A DNA stretch of 64,000 nt from NCBI RefSeq assembly GCF_002099195.1, contig NZ_NBYX01000005.1, positions 1-64,000 of the forward strand. The letters run 5' to 3'. Shown here piece after piece: positions 41,401 to 52,201 of this stretch (the first letter of the stretch is position 1; every line of letters starts with the position of its first letter). Origin of the DNA: Burkholderia puraquae (GTDB lineage: Bacteria > Pseudomonadota > Gammaproteobacteria > Burkholderiales > Burkholderiaceae). The notes below the pieces were generated by a model, which was not told where the DNA came from, did no database searches, and saw only the letters and a program-made list of their open reading frames with translations. The position numbers and the translations under genes are program-made.

Positions 41401-42540
41401 GTGAACCCGACCATCATTCTGCCTGCCGAACCGTACGCGCCGCCGCCGGGCGACGCGCCGCCGCGCATGCGCAAGATCATTCACTGCGACTGCGACTGCT
41501 TCTACGCGTCGGTCGAGATGCGCGACGACCCGTCGCTGCGCAACCGGCCGCTCGCGGTCGGCGGCCGGCCCGACCAGCGTGGCGTGATCGCGACCTGCAA
41601 CTACGAGGCGCGGCGCTACGGCGTGCACTCGGCGATGTCGTCGGCGCTGGCGATGCGCAAGTGCCCGGACCTGCTGATCCTGCCATCGGCGATGGACAAG
41701 TACCGTGCGGCGTCGCGGCAGATCATGGCGATCTACCGCGACTACACGCCCGACGTCGAGCCGCTGTCGCTCGACGAGGCATACCTCGACGTCAGCGGGT
41801 CGGAGCGGTGCCAGGGCAGTGCGACGCTGATCGCACGGGAGATCCGTCAGCGCGTGCACGACACGGTCGGCGTCACCGTGTCGGCGGGCGTCGCGCCGAA
41901 CAAGTTCATCGCGAAGATCGCGTCCGACTGGAACAAGCCCGACGGGCTGTTCGTCGTGCGGCCGCACGAGATCGACGCGTTCGTCGCGGCGCTGCCGGTG
42001 CGCAAGCTGCACGGCGTCGGCAAGGTCACGGCCACGCGGCTCGACCGGCTCGGCATCCAGACTTGCGCGCAATTGCGCGACTGGCCGCTGATCGACCTGC
42101 ACCGCGAATTCGGCGCGTTCGGGCGGCGGCTGTACGAACTGTCGCGCGGAATCGACGAGCGGCCCGTGCAGGCCGACCAGGAGCGCAAGTCGGTCAGCGT
42201 CGAGACGACCTACGTGACCGACCTGACGACGCTCGAGCAGTGTGCGGAGGAAATCCGCCGCCTCGTCGTGCAACTCGATGCGCGGATCGCGCGGGCGGGT
42301 GCCGCGCGGTCGATCCGCAAGCTGTACGTGAAGATCCGCTTCGCCGATTTCCAGCGCACGACGGTCGAGTGCGTGGCCGACGCGACGAATGCGGACACGG
42401 CCGTCACGCTGCTCGCGAAGGGGCTGCAACGGCGTGCGCAGGCGGTGCGGCTGCTCGGCGTCGGCGTGCGCATCGACGAGGATACGGCCGAGCGCCACGG
42501 GCAGTTCTCGTTGTTCGACGACGAAGCGCCCGCGCCATGA
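41401..42540 (+). CDS. dinB: DNA polymerase IV
   Basis: A 379-residue Y-family polymerase if started at GTG 41401; ATG 41467 gives 357 residues beginning MRKIIHCDCDCFYASVE, which aligns with the E. coli start. The predicted transcription start is about 41398, so GTG 41401 would be leaderless; neither start has a ribosome site. Catalytic acidic residues lie in HCDCDCFYASVE and LSLDEAYLDVSG. A helix-hairpin-helix region follows, then the little finger. The end SLFDDE is a plausible beta-clamp motif. It copies past damaged DNA during the SOS response. Confidence 0.94.
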   Translation: MNPTIILPAEPYAPPPGDAPPRMRKIIHCDCDCFYASVEMRDDPSLRNRPLAVGGRPDQRGVIATCNYEARRYGVHSAMSSALAMRKCPDLLILPSAMDKYRAASRQIMAIYRDYTPDVEPLSLDEAYLDVSGSERCQGSATLIAREIRQRVHDTVGVTVSAGVAPNKFIAKIASDWNKPDGLFVVRPHEIDAFVAALPVRKLHGVGKVTATRLDRLGIQTCAQLRDWPLIDLHREFGAFGRRLYELSRGIDERPVQADQERKSVSVETTYVTDLTTLEQCAEEIRRLVVQLDARIARAGAARSIRKLYVKIRFADFQRTTVECVADATNADTAVTLLAKGLQRRAQAVRLLGVGVRIDEDTAERHGQFSLFDDEAPAP

Positions 42541-42563
42541 AAAAAGCACCGCCGAAGCGGTGC
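42539..42563 (-). terminator. Terminator of prlC
   Basis: Read leftward, GCACCGC and GCGGTGC form a 7-bp stem with a TTCG loop followed by TTTTTT. The prlC gene ends 38 bases upstream of it. It overlaps the end of the convergent dinB gene. Confidence 0.8.
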
Positions 42564-42601
42564 CTTGGTTTCCATGCAGCGGAAAGGGCCAAGCGGCCCG
42601 C

Positions 42602-44689
42602 TCAGTGCGCGGGCGTAGCCATCCCGTTGTGGCGCAGCAGCGCATCGATCTGCGGCTCGCGGCCGCGGAACGCCTTGAACGAATCCATCGCCGGGCGGCT
42701 GCCGCCGACCTCGAGAATCTCGCGGCGATAGCGCGTGCCGGTGGCCGCGTCGAGCACGCTGCCGCTCTTGGCGGCCGCTTCCTCGAACGCCGCGTACGCG
42801 TCGGCCGACAGCACCTCGGCCCACTTGTAGCTGTAGTAGCCGGCCGCATAGCCGCCCGCGAAGATGTGGCTGAACGTGTTCGGCCAGCGCGAGAACGCGG
42901 CTTGCGGGATCACGTGATAGCGTTCGTTGATCTCGCGCGCGAACGCGGTCACGCCGGTGGCGCCGGCCGGGTCGAAGTCGACGTGCAGCAGCATGTCGAA
43001 CATCGAGAACACGATCTGGCGCAGCGTGCCGAGCCCGCTCTGGAAGTTCTTCGCGGCGATCATCTTGTCGAACAGTTCGCGCGGCAATGTGGCGCCCGTG
43101 TCGACGTGCGACGACATCGACGACAGCACGTCCCATTCCCAGCAGAAGTTTTCCATGAACTGCGACGGCAGCTCGACGGCATCCCATTCGACGCCGTTGA
43201 TGCCCGACACGCCGAGCTCGTCGACGCGCGTGAGCATATGGTGCAGCCCGTGGCCGAACTCATGGAACAGCGTGATGACTTCGTCGTGCGTGAAGCATGC
43301 GGGCTTGCCGCCGACCGGTGCCGAGAAGTTGCAGGTGAGATAGGCGACCGGCGTTTGCACGCTGCTGCCGCGCTTCGCGCGCGAACGCGCGTCGTCCATC
43401 CATGCGCCGCCGCGCTTGCCTTCGCGTGCGTACAGGTCGAGATAGAACTGCGCGACGAGCGAGCCGTCGCGGTTCTCGACGCGGAAGAACCGCACGTCCT
43501 TGTGCCATACCGGCGCGTCGTCCGGCTTGATCTGCACGCCGAACAGCGCCTCGGTGACGGTGAACAGGCCCTTCAGTGCGGCCGGCTCCGGGAAGTATTG
43601 CTTGACCTCGTTTTCCGAGAACGCGTAGCGCTGCTGGCGCAGCTTTTCGGCCGCGTACGCGACATCCCACGGCGCGAGTTCGGCGAGGCCGAGTTCCTTC
43701 GCGGCGAACGTGCGCAGCTCGTCCCAGTCCTTGTCCGCGTGCGGGCGCGCGCGCGTCGCGAGATCCTCGAGGAACGCGATCACCTGCTGCGGCGATTCGG
43801 CCATCTTCGGCGCGAGCGACACTTCGGCGAAGTTGCGATAGCCGAGCATCAGCGCTTCTTCGCGGCGCAGCTTCAGCGCATCGGCGACGATCGCCGTGTT
43901 GTCCCATTCGGCCTTGCCGTCGCCGTACTGCGGCCCGAGTTCCGACGCGCGCGTCGCATAGGCGCGGTAGAGCGTCTCGCGCAGCGCGCGGTTGTCGGCG
44001 TATTGCAGCACCGGAAAGTACGACGGGAAGTGCAGCGTGAATTTCCAGCCTTCCTTGGCATCCTTCTGCGCGGCTTCACGGGCGGCCTCGATCGCGTCGC
44101 CGGGCAGGCCGGCCAGTTCGGCGTCGTCCTGCACGAAGTACGCGTACGCGTTGGTCGCGTCGAGTACGTGATCGGAGAATGCCTTCGACAGTGCGGCCTG
44201 CTGTTCCTGCAGTTCGGCGAAGCGCGGCTTCTGGTCCTCGGGCAGCTCGGCGCCCGACAGGCGGAAATCGCGCAGCGCGTTGTCGAGGATCTTCTTGCGT
44301 TCGGTGGACAGTGTCGCGTATGCGGCGCTCGCGGCGATTGCCTTGTACTTCTCGTACAGCGCGAGGTTCTGGCCGACGCTCGACCAGAATTCGGTCACGC
44401 GCGGCAGGTTCTCGCCGTAGGCGGCCCGCAGTTCGGGCGTATCGGCGACCGCGTTCAGGTGGCCGACGATGCCCCAGGCGCGGCCGAGCGGCTCCGTCGC
44501 GTGCTCGACCGTCTCGACGACTTCTGCCCAGGTTGCCGGCGTTGCCGCCGCGCTTGCCGTCTCGACCGCGCGGTTGGCGGCATCGAGCAGCGTGTCGAGC
44601 GCGGGCGTCACGTGTTCCGGACGGATCTCGCCGAAGCGGGGCAGGCCCGAGAAATCGAGAAGCGGGTTGGTGTTGGCGCTGGCGGACAT
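42602..44689 (-). CDS. prlC: Oligopeptidase A (M3 family)
   Basis: A 695-residue zinc metallopeptidase. I start at ATG 44689, which has GGGAG upstream; residues before it look non-coding. The active site is HEFGHGLHHML with the downstream glutamate in the ESVE-like helix. The long helical N-terminal part forms the narrow channel that limits substrates to peptides. In the cytoplasm it degrades signal peptides and proteasome-like products. It is followed by a terminator. Confidence 0.95.
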   Translation of the reverse strand: MSASANTNPLLDFSGLPRFGEIRPEHVTPALDTLLDAANRAVETASAAATPATWAEVVETVEHATEPLGRAWGIVGHLNAVADTPELRAAYGENLPRVTEFWSSVGQNLALYEKYKAIAASAAYATLSTERKKILDNALRDFRLSGAELPEDQKPRFAELQEQQAALSKAFSDHVLDATNAYAYFVQDDAELAGLPGDAIEAAREAAQKDAKEGWKFTLHFPSYFPVLQYADNRALRETLYRAYATRASELGPQYGDGKAEWDNTAIVADALKLRREEALMLGYRNFAEVSLAPKMAESPQQVIAFLEDLATRARPHADKDWDELRTFAAKELGLAELAPWDVAYAAEKLRQQRYAFSENEVKQYFPEPAALKGLFTVTEALFGVQIKPDDAPVWHKDVRFFRVENRDGSLVAQFYLDLYAREGKRGGAWMDDARSRAKRGSSVQTPVAYLTCNFSAPVGGKPACFTHDEVITLFHEFGHGLHHMLTRVDELGVSGINGVEWDAVELPSQFMENFCWEWDVLSSMSSHVDTGATLPRELFDKMIAAKNFQSGLGTLRQIVFSMFDMLLHVDFDPAGATGVTAFAREINERYHVIPQAAFSRWPNTFSHIFAGGYAAGYYSYKWAEVLSADAYAAFEEAAAKSGSVLDAATGTRYRREILEVGGSRPAMDSFKAFRGREPQIDALLRHNGMATPAH

Positions 44690-44880
44690 AAGACTCCCTG
44701 TCTGTTGCCGGATGAACCGGAGTGAAAAGGGTAAGGCGCGCAACGCGGCGCCCGATATCGACATTATTGGGGCGCATCGCGCGCTTTCCAATCGTTAGTT
44801 TCTAACGACGCGATTGACGCGGGGTCGAATGCGGGGCGGGGGCGCGGGTGGCGCGACCGGTGCGGTGCGACCGGCGAGGC

Positions 44881-44906
44881 GCCGGCGCGCGGAACCGCGC
44901 GCCGGC
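44881..44906 (-). terminator. GC hairpin after folD
   Basis: A perfect 12-bp stem (GCCGGCGCGCGG at 44881-44892, complement at 44895-44906) with only two loop bases lies 15 bases beyond the folD stop. There is no T tract, so termination would be weak or depend on Rho. Confidence 0.45.
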
Positions 44907-44921
44907 TGAACGGGCAGGGGG

Positions 44922-45782
44922 TCAGGCGGCCGCGTCGGCGGCGCGCTCGGCGGCTTCGATCGTGTTGATCAGCAGCATCGTGATGGTCATCGGGCCGACA
45001 CCGCCCGGCACCGGCGTGATGTGGCCGGCTACTTCCTTCACGCCCGCGAAGTCGACGTCGCCGCACAGCTTGCCGGCGTCGTCGCGGTTCATGCCGACGT
45101 CGATCACCGTCGCGCCGGGCTTCACCATGTCGGCGGTCAGGATGTTGCGCTTGCCGACCGCGGCGACCACGACGTCGGCCTGCCGCGTGTGCGCGGCGAG
45201 GTCACGGGTCTTGCTGTGGCAGATCGTCACGGTCGCGCCGGCGTCGAGCAGCATCATCGCCATCGGCTTGCCGACGATGTTCGAGCGGCCGATCACGACC
45301 GCGTTCGCACCCTGCAGCGGGATGCCGTGTGCCTCGAACATCTTCATCACGCCGTACGGCGTGCACGGGCGGAACAGCGGCTTGCCGGTCATCAGCGCGC
45401 CGGCGTTCGCAATGTGGAAGCCGTCGACGTCCTTCTCCGGCGCGATCGCCTCGATCACCTTGTGGCTGTCGATGTGTGCGGGCAGCGGCAACTGGACGAG
45501 GATGCCGTGGATCTTCGGGTCGCGGTTCAGCGCGTCGATGCGCGCAAGCAGGTCGGCTTCCGACAGCGTGGCCGGGTACGCATTCTTCAGCGAGAAGAAA
45601 CCGTTGTCCTCGCACGCCTTGATCTTGTTGCGCACGTAGACTTCGCTCGCCGGGTTGGCGCCGACGAGGATCACCGCGAGACCGGGCTGGTGGCCGCGAG
45701 CGGTCAGGGCGGCGGCGCGCTCGGCGGCCTGTGCGCGCAGGGTCTTCGAAAGGGCGTTGCCGTCGATGAGGAGGGCTGTCAT
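44922..45782 (-). CDS. folD: Methylenetetrahydrofolate dehydrogenase/cyclohydrolase
   Basis: A 286-residue bifunctional FolD, converting 5,10-methylene- to 10-formyl-tetrahydrofolate with NADP. I start at ATG 45782 ([20 protein letters not shown]). [20 protein letters not shown] holds the catalytic lysine region. QLPLPAHID, and [20 protein letters not shown] with its nucleotide-binding loop, are diagnostic. The length is normal. The gene stands between prlC and the two-component system, all on the minus strand. Confidence 0.96.
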   Translation of the reverse strand: MTALLIDGNALSKTLRAQAAERAAALTARGHQPGLAVILVGANPASEVYVRNKIKACEDNGFFSLKNAYPATLSEADLLARIDALNRDPKIHGILVQLPLPAHIDSHKVIEAIAPEKDVDGFHIANAGALMTGKPLFRPCTPYGVMKMFEAHGIPLQGANAVVIGRSNIVGKPMAMMLLDAGATVTICHSKTRDLAAHTRQADVVVAAVGKRNILTADMVKPGATVIDVGMNRDDAGKLCGDVDFAGVKEVAGHITPVPGGVGPMTITMLLINTIEAAERAADAAA

Positions 45783-46011
45783 GGTGGTGGTCCTGCCGGG
45801 AAGTTGGAATGCGGGCGTGCGGCGCTCGAAGCGTCGCAGCAAAGCACGCGATTATACCGTTCGCCTGCTGCCGTCCGACAGCGAATAAGCAGGAAGCGTC
45901 AAGGCCGCGGCGCGCGCGCCGGGAGAAAGGCCGCCGCCGCGCGGGTGGGCCGCATTGCGCAGGGCGGCCGGGGCGGGCCGGGCGGGCAGTGCCGCCGCGG
46001 CCGGCGTTCGC

Positions 46012-46650
46012 TCAGGCCTGCTTCTTCGACAGCGCGAGGCGCAGCAGGTCGGCCACCGTGTTGACGTTGAGCTTTTCCATGATGTTCGCGCGGTGCGCCT
46101 CGACCGTCTTGATGCTGATGCCGAGGTCGTCGGCGATCTGCTTGTTCAGGCGGCCCGCGATGATCCGTTCGAGCACCTGCTGCTCACGCGCGGTCAGCTT
46201 CGACAGGCGTTCGGTCGCGGCACGCTGTTCCTGGACGCTCTTGCTTTCGCTTCGGGCCTTGTCGAGCATCCGCTCGACGAGCTTGCGCAACTCGGCTTCG
46301 TCGAACGGTTTCTCGATAAAGTCCATCGCACCCTTTTTCATCGTCGAGACAGCCATCGGCACGTCGCCGTGACCCGTGACGAAGATGATCGGCAGCGCGG
46401 CATTGTCGGCAATCAGGCGCTCCTGCAGTTCGAGGCCGCTCATGCCCGACATCCGTACGTCGAGGATCAGGCATGCGATCTGGCCGGCCTGCTGGGCAGG
46501 CTGGTAGGCATCGAGGAACTGCTCCGCGCTCGAGAAGCATTGCACGCGATAGCCGTTCGCCTCCAGCAGCCAGCGCAGCGAGTCCCGTACGGCCTCGTCA
46601 TCGTCGACGACAAAGACGGTTTCCTGAGTGGTGGTGACAGGGCTATTCAT
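46012..46650 (-). CDS. fixJ: FixJ-type response regulator
   Basis: A 212-residue regulator with a receiver domain (VFVVDDDEAVRDSL, phosphorylation at D64 in LILDVRMSGM, K in VTGHGDVPMAV region) and a LuxR-type HTH (LTAREQQVLERIIAGRLNKQ, ISIKTVEAHRANIMEKL). Its start overlaps the stop of the kinase gene (ATGA), so the pair is coupled. In the Burkholderia cepacia group the equivalent pair is known as FixLJ and affects motility and virulence; targets are not visible here. Confidence 0.9.
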   Translation of the reverse strand: MNSPVTTTQETVFVVDDDEAVRDSLRWLLEANGYRVQCFSSAEQFLDAYQPAQQAGQIACLILDVRMSGMSGLELQERLIADNAALPIIFVTGHGDVPMAVSTMKKGAMDFIEKPFDEAELRKLVERMLDKARSESKSVQEQRAATERLSKLTAREQQVLERIIAGRLNKQIADDLGISIKTVEAHRANIMEKLNVNTVADLLRLALSKKQA

Positions 46651-49163
46651 AGTTCTCCCGTAACGGTATGTGATGCCGATGCCTCGCGCCCCCCTTGGCC
46701 GAGATCAGCGGGTTCCCCAATGGGCAGGCTGCAGTGGAACGTCGCGCCGGAAATGCGGCCATCCGGCTCGACGTTGTTGACCACCCACAGACGCCCCCGA
46801 TGCGATTCGATGATCGAACGGCAGATGTTCAGCCCCATGCCCATGCCATCGGACTTGGTGCTGTAAAACGGTTCAAACAGGCGCTCGGCGGTTGCTTCGT
46901 CGACGCCTGGGCCCTGGTCGATCACGCGGATGTCGACGAATCCCGCATCGATGTCGGCGACGACGCGGATCACGCCGTCCACCGACGCCGGCTTCACGTC
47001 AGCCATCGCCTCGGCCGCGTTCTTCATCAGGTTCACGAGCACCTGCTCGATCAGCACGGGGTCGACATAAATAATAGGCATTCTTGCGAGGATTTCCGTG
47101 ACGATCCGGATCCTGCGCTTCCTGGCCTCGATTTCGGCGAGCCCGACGGCGTCGGCGACGATGTCCGCAACCCGCGCCGGCTGGCGCTTCGGCTCGCTGC
47201 GCTTCACGAATTCGCGGATCCGCTTGACGATCATCCCCGCGCGCAGCGCCTGCTGCGCGGTCTTTTCCAGCGCGGGCTGCAGCGTCTCCGGCGTGCCGCG
47301 GCCGCTCTTGACGAGCGCGAGCGTGCCCGAGCAGTAGTTGTTGATCGCGGCGAGCGGCTGATTCAATTCGTGAGCAATCGACGACGCCATTTCGCCCATC
47401 GTCATCAATCGGCTCGTGAACTGCAGTTTCTCTTCCTGCTGGTGCGCGAGTTCCTGCGCTTTCTTGCGGGTCGTGATGTCGGTCGCGATCTGCATCTGCG
47501 CGAGGTGGCCGTCCACCCACTGGATGTACTGGCGGCGCACCTCGAACCACTTCTGGATGCTTTCGACGTACACCTCCTGCGCATCGGCGGTGCTGCTCGT
47601 CAGCGCGGCGGCCGGCAGGCCCGCGAACGCGTCGACCATGTCGATCGAGTCGGACGATGCCTGCGCGCGGTCGAAGCCGCCGCCCGACAGCTCGAGATGG
47701 CCGTCCGGGCGAATGCCGAACAGGTGGCGGTAGTAGCGGTTCGCGAACAGCAGCTCGGCCTCGTCGGCGGCCAGCACCGACACCGCGGCGTCGAGGCTTT
47801 CGAGCACCGTCGTGAAGCGCTCGTGCGCAGCCGCGAGTTCCTCGCGCGCACGCTTCGGCTCGGTGATGTCGGTCATCGACGACATCCAGCCGGTCTGGCG
47901 GCCCGAGCTGTCGATCAGTGGCGACACGTACAGGCGCGCATGGAACAGCGTGCCGTTCTTGCGCCGCACGCGCAGCTCGAAGCCCGAGCTCGGCGCCTTG
48001 CCGCGCAGCGTCATGTCGAGCTGGCGCTGCATTTCCGGATACGAGTCGCGCGGCCAGTACGGGAACGGCGCGACCTTGCCGACGAGGTCGGTTTCATCCC
48101 AGCCCGTCATCCGGCAGAACGCGGGGTTCACGTGCGTGATGCGGCCATGCATGTCGAGCACGCGCATGCCGATCAGCACCGAATTTTCCATCGCGCGGCG
48201 GAAGAACGCTTCCGCGTACAGTGCCTGCTGCGCCTCGAAGCGCTGGCGCGTGTGCTTCCACAGGCTCCAGAGGCTCCACAGCACGAAGCACGACAGGCCT
48301 GCCACGAGCCACACGAGCGTGTTGTTGGTCAGGTTCGTGAGCTGCGGGAACGCGTACACGCGCACCGTCAGCCCCTGGCCGGGCGGATCGAGCGGCAGGT
48401 CGTAGTGCGAGTCGCGCGGCAGGCGCGGGCGCGTCGATGTGGACGACAGCTCGCGGTTGTTCGCGTCGGTGATCGAGATCTTGTACTTCGACGACAGTTC
48501 CTGCGGGATGTCGTGCTTCAGGATGCCTTCGACCGAGAACACCGCGGCGATCGCGCCGAGGTATTCGCGGTCGCCGCGCATCACGGGCGTCTGCAGCGTG
48601 ATGAAGCCGTTGCCGAAGTCGTCGTAGATCAGCGGCGAATAGGCCTGGCGGCGCGTGCTGCGCGCCTCGTCGTACGCGCCGCGCACGGCGTCCTGCATCT
48701 GCGCTTCGCCGGGCTTCGCGAGCCGCTGGCCGAGCAGCGGCGGATGCACGGTCGGCCAGCGCTGCACGCCGGGTGACGTGTACCAGTTCAGGTAGAGGAT
48801 TTCCGGATGCGTCTGCATGACATCCGCGACGGCCATCTGGAACGCGTTCTGGTCGAGGCGGCCCGACGCGAGATCGCGCGACAGCGCCTGGAGCTGCTCC
48901 TGCGCGCCCGTCATCGACAGGCGGATCTGCTGCTGCGCCCACGCGACGTTACGGAAGAGGGTGTCTTCCTGCTGCTGCTGTTCGCGGCGGTTGAGGCTCC
49001 ACAGGATGAGGCTCATCACCACCAGGAACACGAGGATCGACAGCAGCGGCGTCAGCAAATAGGAATTGGACCACCACGGTCCGTGGTGCCAACGGGACGG
49101 CTGCGACTCCGCCGGCGGGCCCGACGGTCGCGCCGAGCGTGCGAAAAGCCGATCGGTCAACAT
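46647..49163 (-). CDS. fixL: FixL-type membrane sensor histidine kinase
   Basis: An 838-residue kinase. A membrane span (about residues 35-55) and a second near 275-295 enclose a periplasmic sensor domain of about 220 residues. Two PAS domains follow (about 325-435 and 450-575), then the kinase core with IAHELNQPLAAINNY (H598), NLMKNAAEAM (N box), DQGPGVDEATAERLF (G1) and GMGMGLNICRS (G2). I see no FixL heme-binding signature in the PAS domains, so oxygen sensing is not shown. It is divergent from aceE. Confidence 0.9.
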   Translation of the reverse strand: MLTDRLFARSARPSGPPAESQPSRWHHGPWWSNSYLLTPLLSILVFLVVMSLILWSLNRREQQQQEDTLFRNVAWAQQQIRLSMTGAQEQLQALSRDLASGRLDQNAFQMAVADVMQTHPEILYLNWYTSPGVQRWPTVHPPLLGQRLAKPGEAQMQDAVRGAYDEARSTRRQAYSPLIYDDFGNGFITLQTPVMRGDREYLGAIAAVFSVEGILKHDIPQELSSKYKISITDANNRELSSTSTRPRLPRDSHYDLPLDPPGQGLTVRVYAFPQLTNLTNNTLVWLVAGLSCFVLWSLWSLWKHTRQRFEAQQALYAEAFFRRAMENSVLIGMRVLDMHGRITHVNPAFCRMTGWDETDLVGKVAPFPYWPRDSYPEMQRQLDMTLRGKAPSSGFELRVRRKNGTLFHARLYVSPLIDSSGRQTGWMSSMTDITEPKRAREELAAAHERFTTVLESLDAAVSVLAADEAELLFANRYYRHLFGIRPDGHLELSGGGFDRAQASSDSIDMVDAFAGLPAAALTSSTADAQEVYVESIQKWFEVRRQYIQWVDGHLAQMQIATDITTRKKAQELAHQQEEKLQFTSRLMTMGEMASSIAHELNQPLAAINNYCSGTLALVKSGRGTPETLQPALEKTAQQALRAGMIVKRIREFVKRSEPKRQPARVADIVADAVGLAEIEARKRRIRIVTEILARMPIIYVDPVLIEQVLVNLMKNAAEAMADVKPASVDGVIRVVADIDAGFVDIRVIDQGPGVDEATAERLFEPFYSTKSDGMGMGLNICRSIIESHRGRLWVVNNVEPDGRISGATFHCSLPIGEPADLGQGGREASASHTVTGEL

Positions 49164-49436
49164 GGCAGGATTGTAGCGCAGCGCAATACATGGAAAACCT
49201 ATACCGGATATGTTGAACGGAAACGGATTTGTTCAGCCGGGACGCGCCGGAGAGCCCCGCAATATGGGTGCAGCGCAGCAATATTTCATATTGCGAGAAA
49301 AGATCTCACAATTCGAAAATATTGTTGCGCATGCCCGCGCACGCTCATTACAATCCGTCGGAGCTTGCCCGCAGCCGGTCGCGTCGCGTCGTCTGCACGA
49401 GAGCGATCCTCACATTCCAGGACCCAGGAGACGAGA

Positions 49437-52133
49437 ATGTCCGCTGTACCGAACGAAGTGATGAAATATGTCGCCGCCGAACGTGACGACGACCCGCAAG
49501 AAACCGTCGAGTGGCTGGAGTCGCTCGATGGCGTGATCTCCTCCGTGGGCACCGGCCGCGCGCATTACCTGATCGAAAAGCAGATCGAGTTCGCCCGCAT
49601 GCACGGCGAACACCTGCCGTTCTCCGCCAATACCCCGTACATCAACACGATTCCGGTCGAAGCCCAGGCGAAGATTCCGGGCGACCAGGACATCGAGCAC
49701 CGCATCCGTTCGTACACGCGCTGGAACGCGCTGGCGATGGTGCTGCGCGCAGGCAAGGACACGAACGTCGGCGGCCACATCGCATCGTTTGCATCGGCCG
49801 CGACGCTCTATGACGTCGGCTACAACCACTTCTGGCACGCAGCGTCCGACCAGCACGGCGGCGATCTCGTGTTCGTGCAGGGCCACTCGTCGCCGGGCGT
49901 GTATTCGCGCGCGTTCCTGCTCGGCCGCCTGAAGGAAGAGCAGCTCGACAACTTCCGCCAGGAAGTCGACGGCAAGGGCATCTCGTCGTACCCGCACCCG
50001 TGGCTGATGCCGGACTTCTGGCAGTTCCCGACCGTGTCGATGGGTCTCGGCCCGATCATGGCGATCTACCAGGCGCGCTTCATGAAGTACCTGGAGGCAC
50101 GCGGCATCACGAAGACGGAAGGCCGCAAGGTGTGGGCATTCCTCGGCGACGGCGAGACGGACGAACCGGAATCGCTCGGCGCGATCGGGATGGCGAGCCG
50201 CGAGAAGCTCGACAACCTCGTGTTCGTGATCAACTGCAACCTGCAGCGTCTCGACGGCCCGGTGCGCGGCAACGGCAAGATCATCCAGGAACTCGAATCG
50301 GAATTCCGCGGCGCCGGCTGGAACGTGATCAAGGTCATCTGGGGCAGCCGCTGGGATGCGCTGTTCGCACGCGACAAGTCGGGCGCGCTGATGCGCCGCA
50401 TGATGGAAGTCGTCGACGGCGAATACCAGACGTACAAGTCGGAGTCGGGCGCGTTCGTGCGCGAGCACTTCTTCAACACGCCTGAACTGAAGGCGCTCGT
50501 CGCCGACTGGTCGGACGACGACATCTGGGCGCTGAACCGCGGCGGCCACGATCCGCACAAGATCTACGCGGCGTTCCACGAAGCCAGCAACACGAAGGGC
50601 GCGCCGACCGTCATCCTCGCGAAGACCATCAAGGGCTACGGGATGGGCGAGTCGGGCCAGGCGATGAACATCACGCACCAGCAGAAGAAGCTGCCGGTCG
50701 AGCAACTGAAGAAGTTCCGTGACCAGTTCCGCCTGCCGATCACCGACGAGCAGATCGCCGACGTGCCGTACCTGAAGTTCGAGGAAGGCTCGAAGGAGCT
50801 CGAATACATGCGCAAGCAGCGCATGGACCTCGGCGGCTACCTGCCGCACCGCCGCGAGAAGGCGACATCGCTGCCGGTGCCGGCGCTCGACGCGTTCGAG
50901 CCGCTGCTGAAGGGCACGGGCGAAGGCCGCGAGATCTCGACGACGATGGCGTTCGTGCGGATCCTGAACATCCTGCTGAAGGACAAGGCGCTGGGCAAGC
51001 GCGTCGTGCCGATCGTCCCGGACGAATCGCGTACGTTCGGCATGGAAGGCCTGTTCCGCCAGATCGGCATCTGGAACCAGCAGGGCCAGAAGTACGTGCC
51101 GGAAGATTCCGACCAGCTGATGTTCTACAAGGAATCGGAAACCGGCCAGATCCTGCAGGAAGGCATCAACGAAGCGGGCGGCATGTGCGACTGGATCGCA
51201 GCGGCGACGTCGTACTCGACGCACGGCGAGATCATGGTGCCGTTCTACATCTTCTATTCGATGTTCGGCTTCCAGCGGATCGGCGACCTGGCATGGGCCG
51301 CGGGCGACATGCGTTCGCGCGGCTTCCTGCTCGGCGGCACCGCGGGCCGCACGACGCTGAACGGCGAAGGCCTGCAGCACGAAGACGGCCACTCGCTGCT
51401 GTGGGCGGCATCGGTACCGAACTGCGTGAGCTACGACCCGACCTTCGGCTACGAGCTCGCCGTGATCGTCCAGGATGGCCTGCGCCGCATGGTGGCGGAC
51501 CAGGAAGACGTGTACTACTACATCACGGTGATGAACGAGAACTACGAGCACCCGGCGATTCCGCAGGGCGAGCACGTGGCGGCCGACATCATCAAGGGCA
51601 TGTACGCGTTCAAGAAGGCCGACGCCGACAAGAAGGCGCCGCGCGTCCAGCTGCTCGGCGCAGGCACGATCTTCAACGAAGTGATCGCTGCCGCCGACCT
51701 GCTGAAGAACGACTGGGGCGTCGCCGCCGACCTGTGGAGCGTGCCGAGCTTCACCGAGCTCGCGCGCGAAGGCCACCAGGTCGAGCGCTGGAACCTGCTC
51801 CATCCGACCGAGGAGCGTCGTCTGTCGCACGTGCAGAAGTGCCTGAAGGACACGCAGGGCCCGGTCATCGCATCGACCGACTATGTCCGTGCGCTGGTCG
51901 ACCAGATCCGCGGCCAGATCGATCGCCGCTTCGTCGTGCTGGGCACCGACGGCTTCGGCCGCTCGGATACCCGCGAGAAGCTGCGTCACTTCTTCGAAGT
52001 CGACCGTCACTGGGTTACCGTCGCCGCGCTCAACGCGCTGGCCGACGAGGGCACGATCGAGCGCAAGGTGGTCGCGGACGCGATCGCCAAGTACAACCTC
52101 GATCCGTCGAAGCCCAACCCGATGACCGTTTAA
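49437..52133 (+). CDS. aceE: Pyruvate dehydrogenase E1 component
   Basis: An 898-residue homodimeric E1, which decarboxylates pyruvate and passes the acetyl group to the lipoyl arm of E2. It starts at ATG 49437 with AGGAG six bases before. [17 protein letters not shown] with the downstream [11 protein letters not shown] is the thiamine-diphosphate motif. HASSDQHGG-like and [13 protein letters not shown] segments fit the AceE active site. The length is normal. It is the first gene of the aceE-aceF-lpdA operon, 68 bases before aceF. Confidence 0.97.
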   Translation: MSAVPNEVMKYVAAERDDDPQETVEWLESLDGVISSVGTGRAHYLIEKQIEFARMHGEHLPFSANTPYINTIPVEAQAKIPGDQDIEHRIRSYTRWNALAMVLRAGKDTNVGGHIASFASAATLYDVGYNHFWHAASDQHGGDLVFVQGHSSPGVYSRAFLLGRLKEEQLDNFRQEVDGKGISSYPHPWLMPDFWQFPTVSMGLGPIMAIYQARFMKYLEARGITKTEGRKVWAFLGDGETDEPESLGAIGMASREKLDNLVFVINCNLQRLDGPVRGNGKIIQELESEFRGAGWNVIKVIWGSRWDALFARDKSGALMRRMMEVVDGEYQTYKSESGAFVREHFFNTPELKALVADWSDDDIWALNRGGHDPHKIYAAFHEASNTKGAPTVILAKTIKGYGMGESGQAMNITHQQKKLPVEQLKKFRDQFRLPITDEQIADVPYLKFEEGSKELEYMRKQRMDLGGYLPHRREKATSLPVPALDAFEPLLKGTGEGREISTTMAFVRILNILLKDKALGKRVVPIVPDESRTFGMEGLFRQIGIWNQQGQKYVPEDSDQLMFYKESETGQILQEGINEAGGMCDWIAAATSYSTHGEIMVPFYIFYSMFGFQRIGDLAWAAGDMRSRGFLLGGTAGRTTLNGEGLQHEDGHSLLWAASVPNCVSYDPTFGYELAVIVQDGLRRMVADQEDVYYYITVMNENYEHPAIPQGEHVAADIIKGMYAFKKADADKKAPRVQLLGAGTIFNEVIAAADLLKNDWGVAADLWSVPSFTELAREGHQVERWNLLHPTEERRLSHVQKCLKDTQGPVIASTDYVRALVDQIRGQIDRRFVVLGTDGFGRSDTREKLRHFFEVDRHWVTVAALNALADEGTIERKVVADAIAKYNLDPSKPNPMTV

Positions 52134-52201
52134 CGCACACGCCGTGTGATGCCGCGCGTCGCTCCCGCGAGGAGCGCGCGCGGCCATGGAGACAGAAACA
52201 G

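Noticed and set aside
46647-49163. Heme-based oxygen sensing by the FixL-like kinase
   Set aside because: No recognisable heme-binding residues in either PAS domain; the name reflects homology of the pair only.
49410-52187. Minus-strand open frame of over 900 codons opposite aceE
   Set aside because: A shadow of a highly conserved gene; no start signal and no domain.
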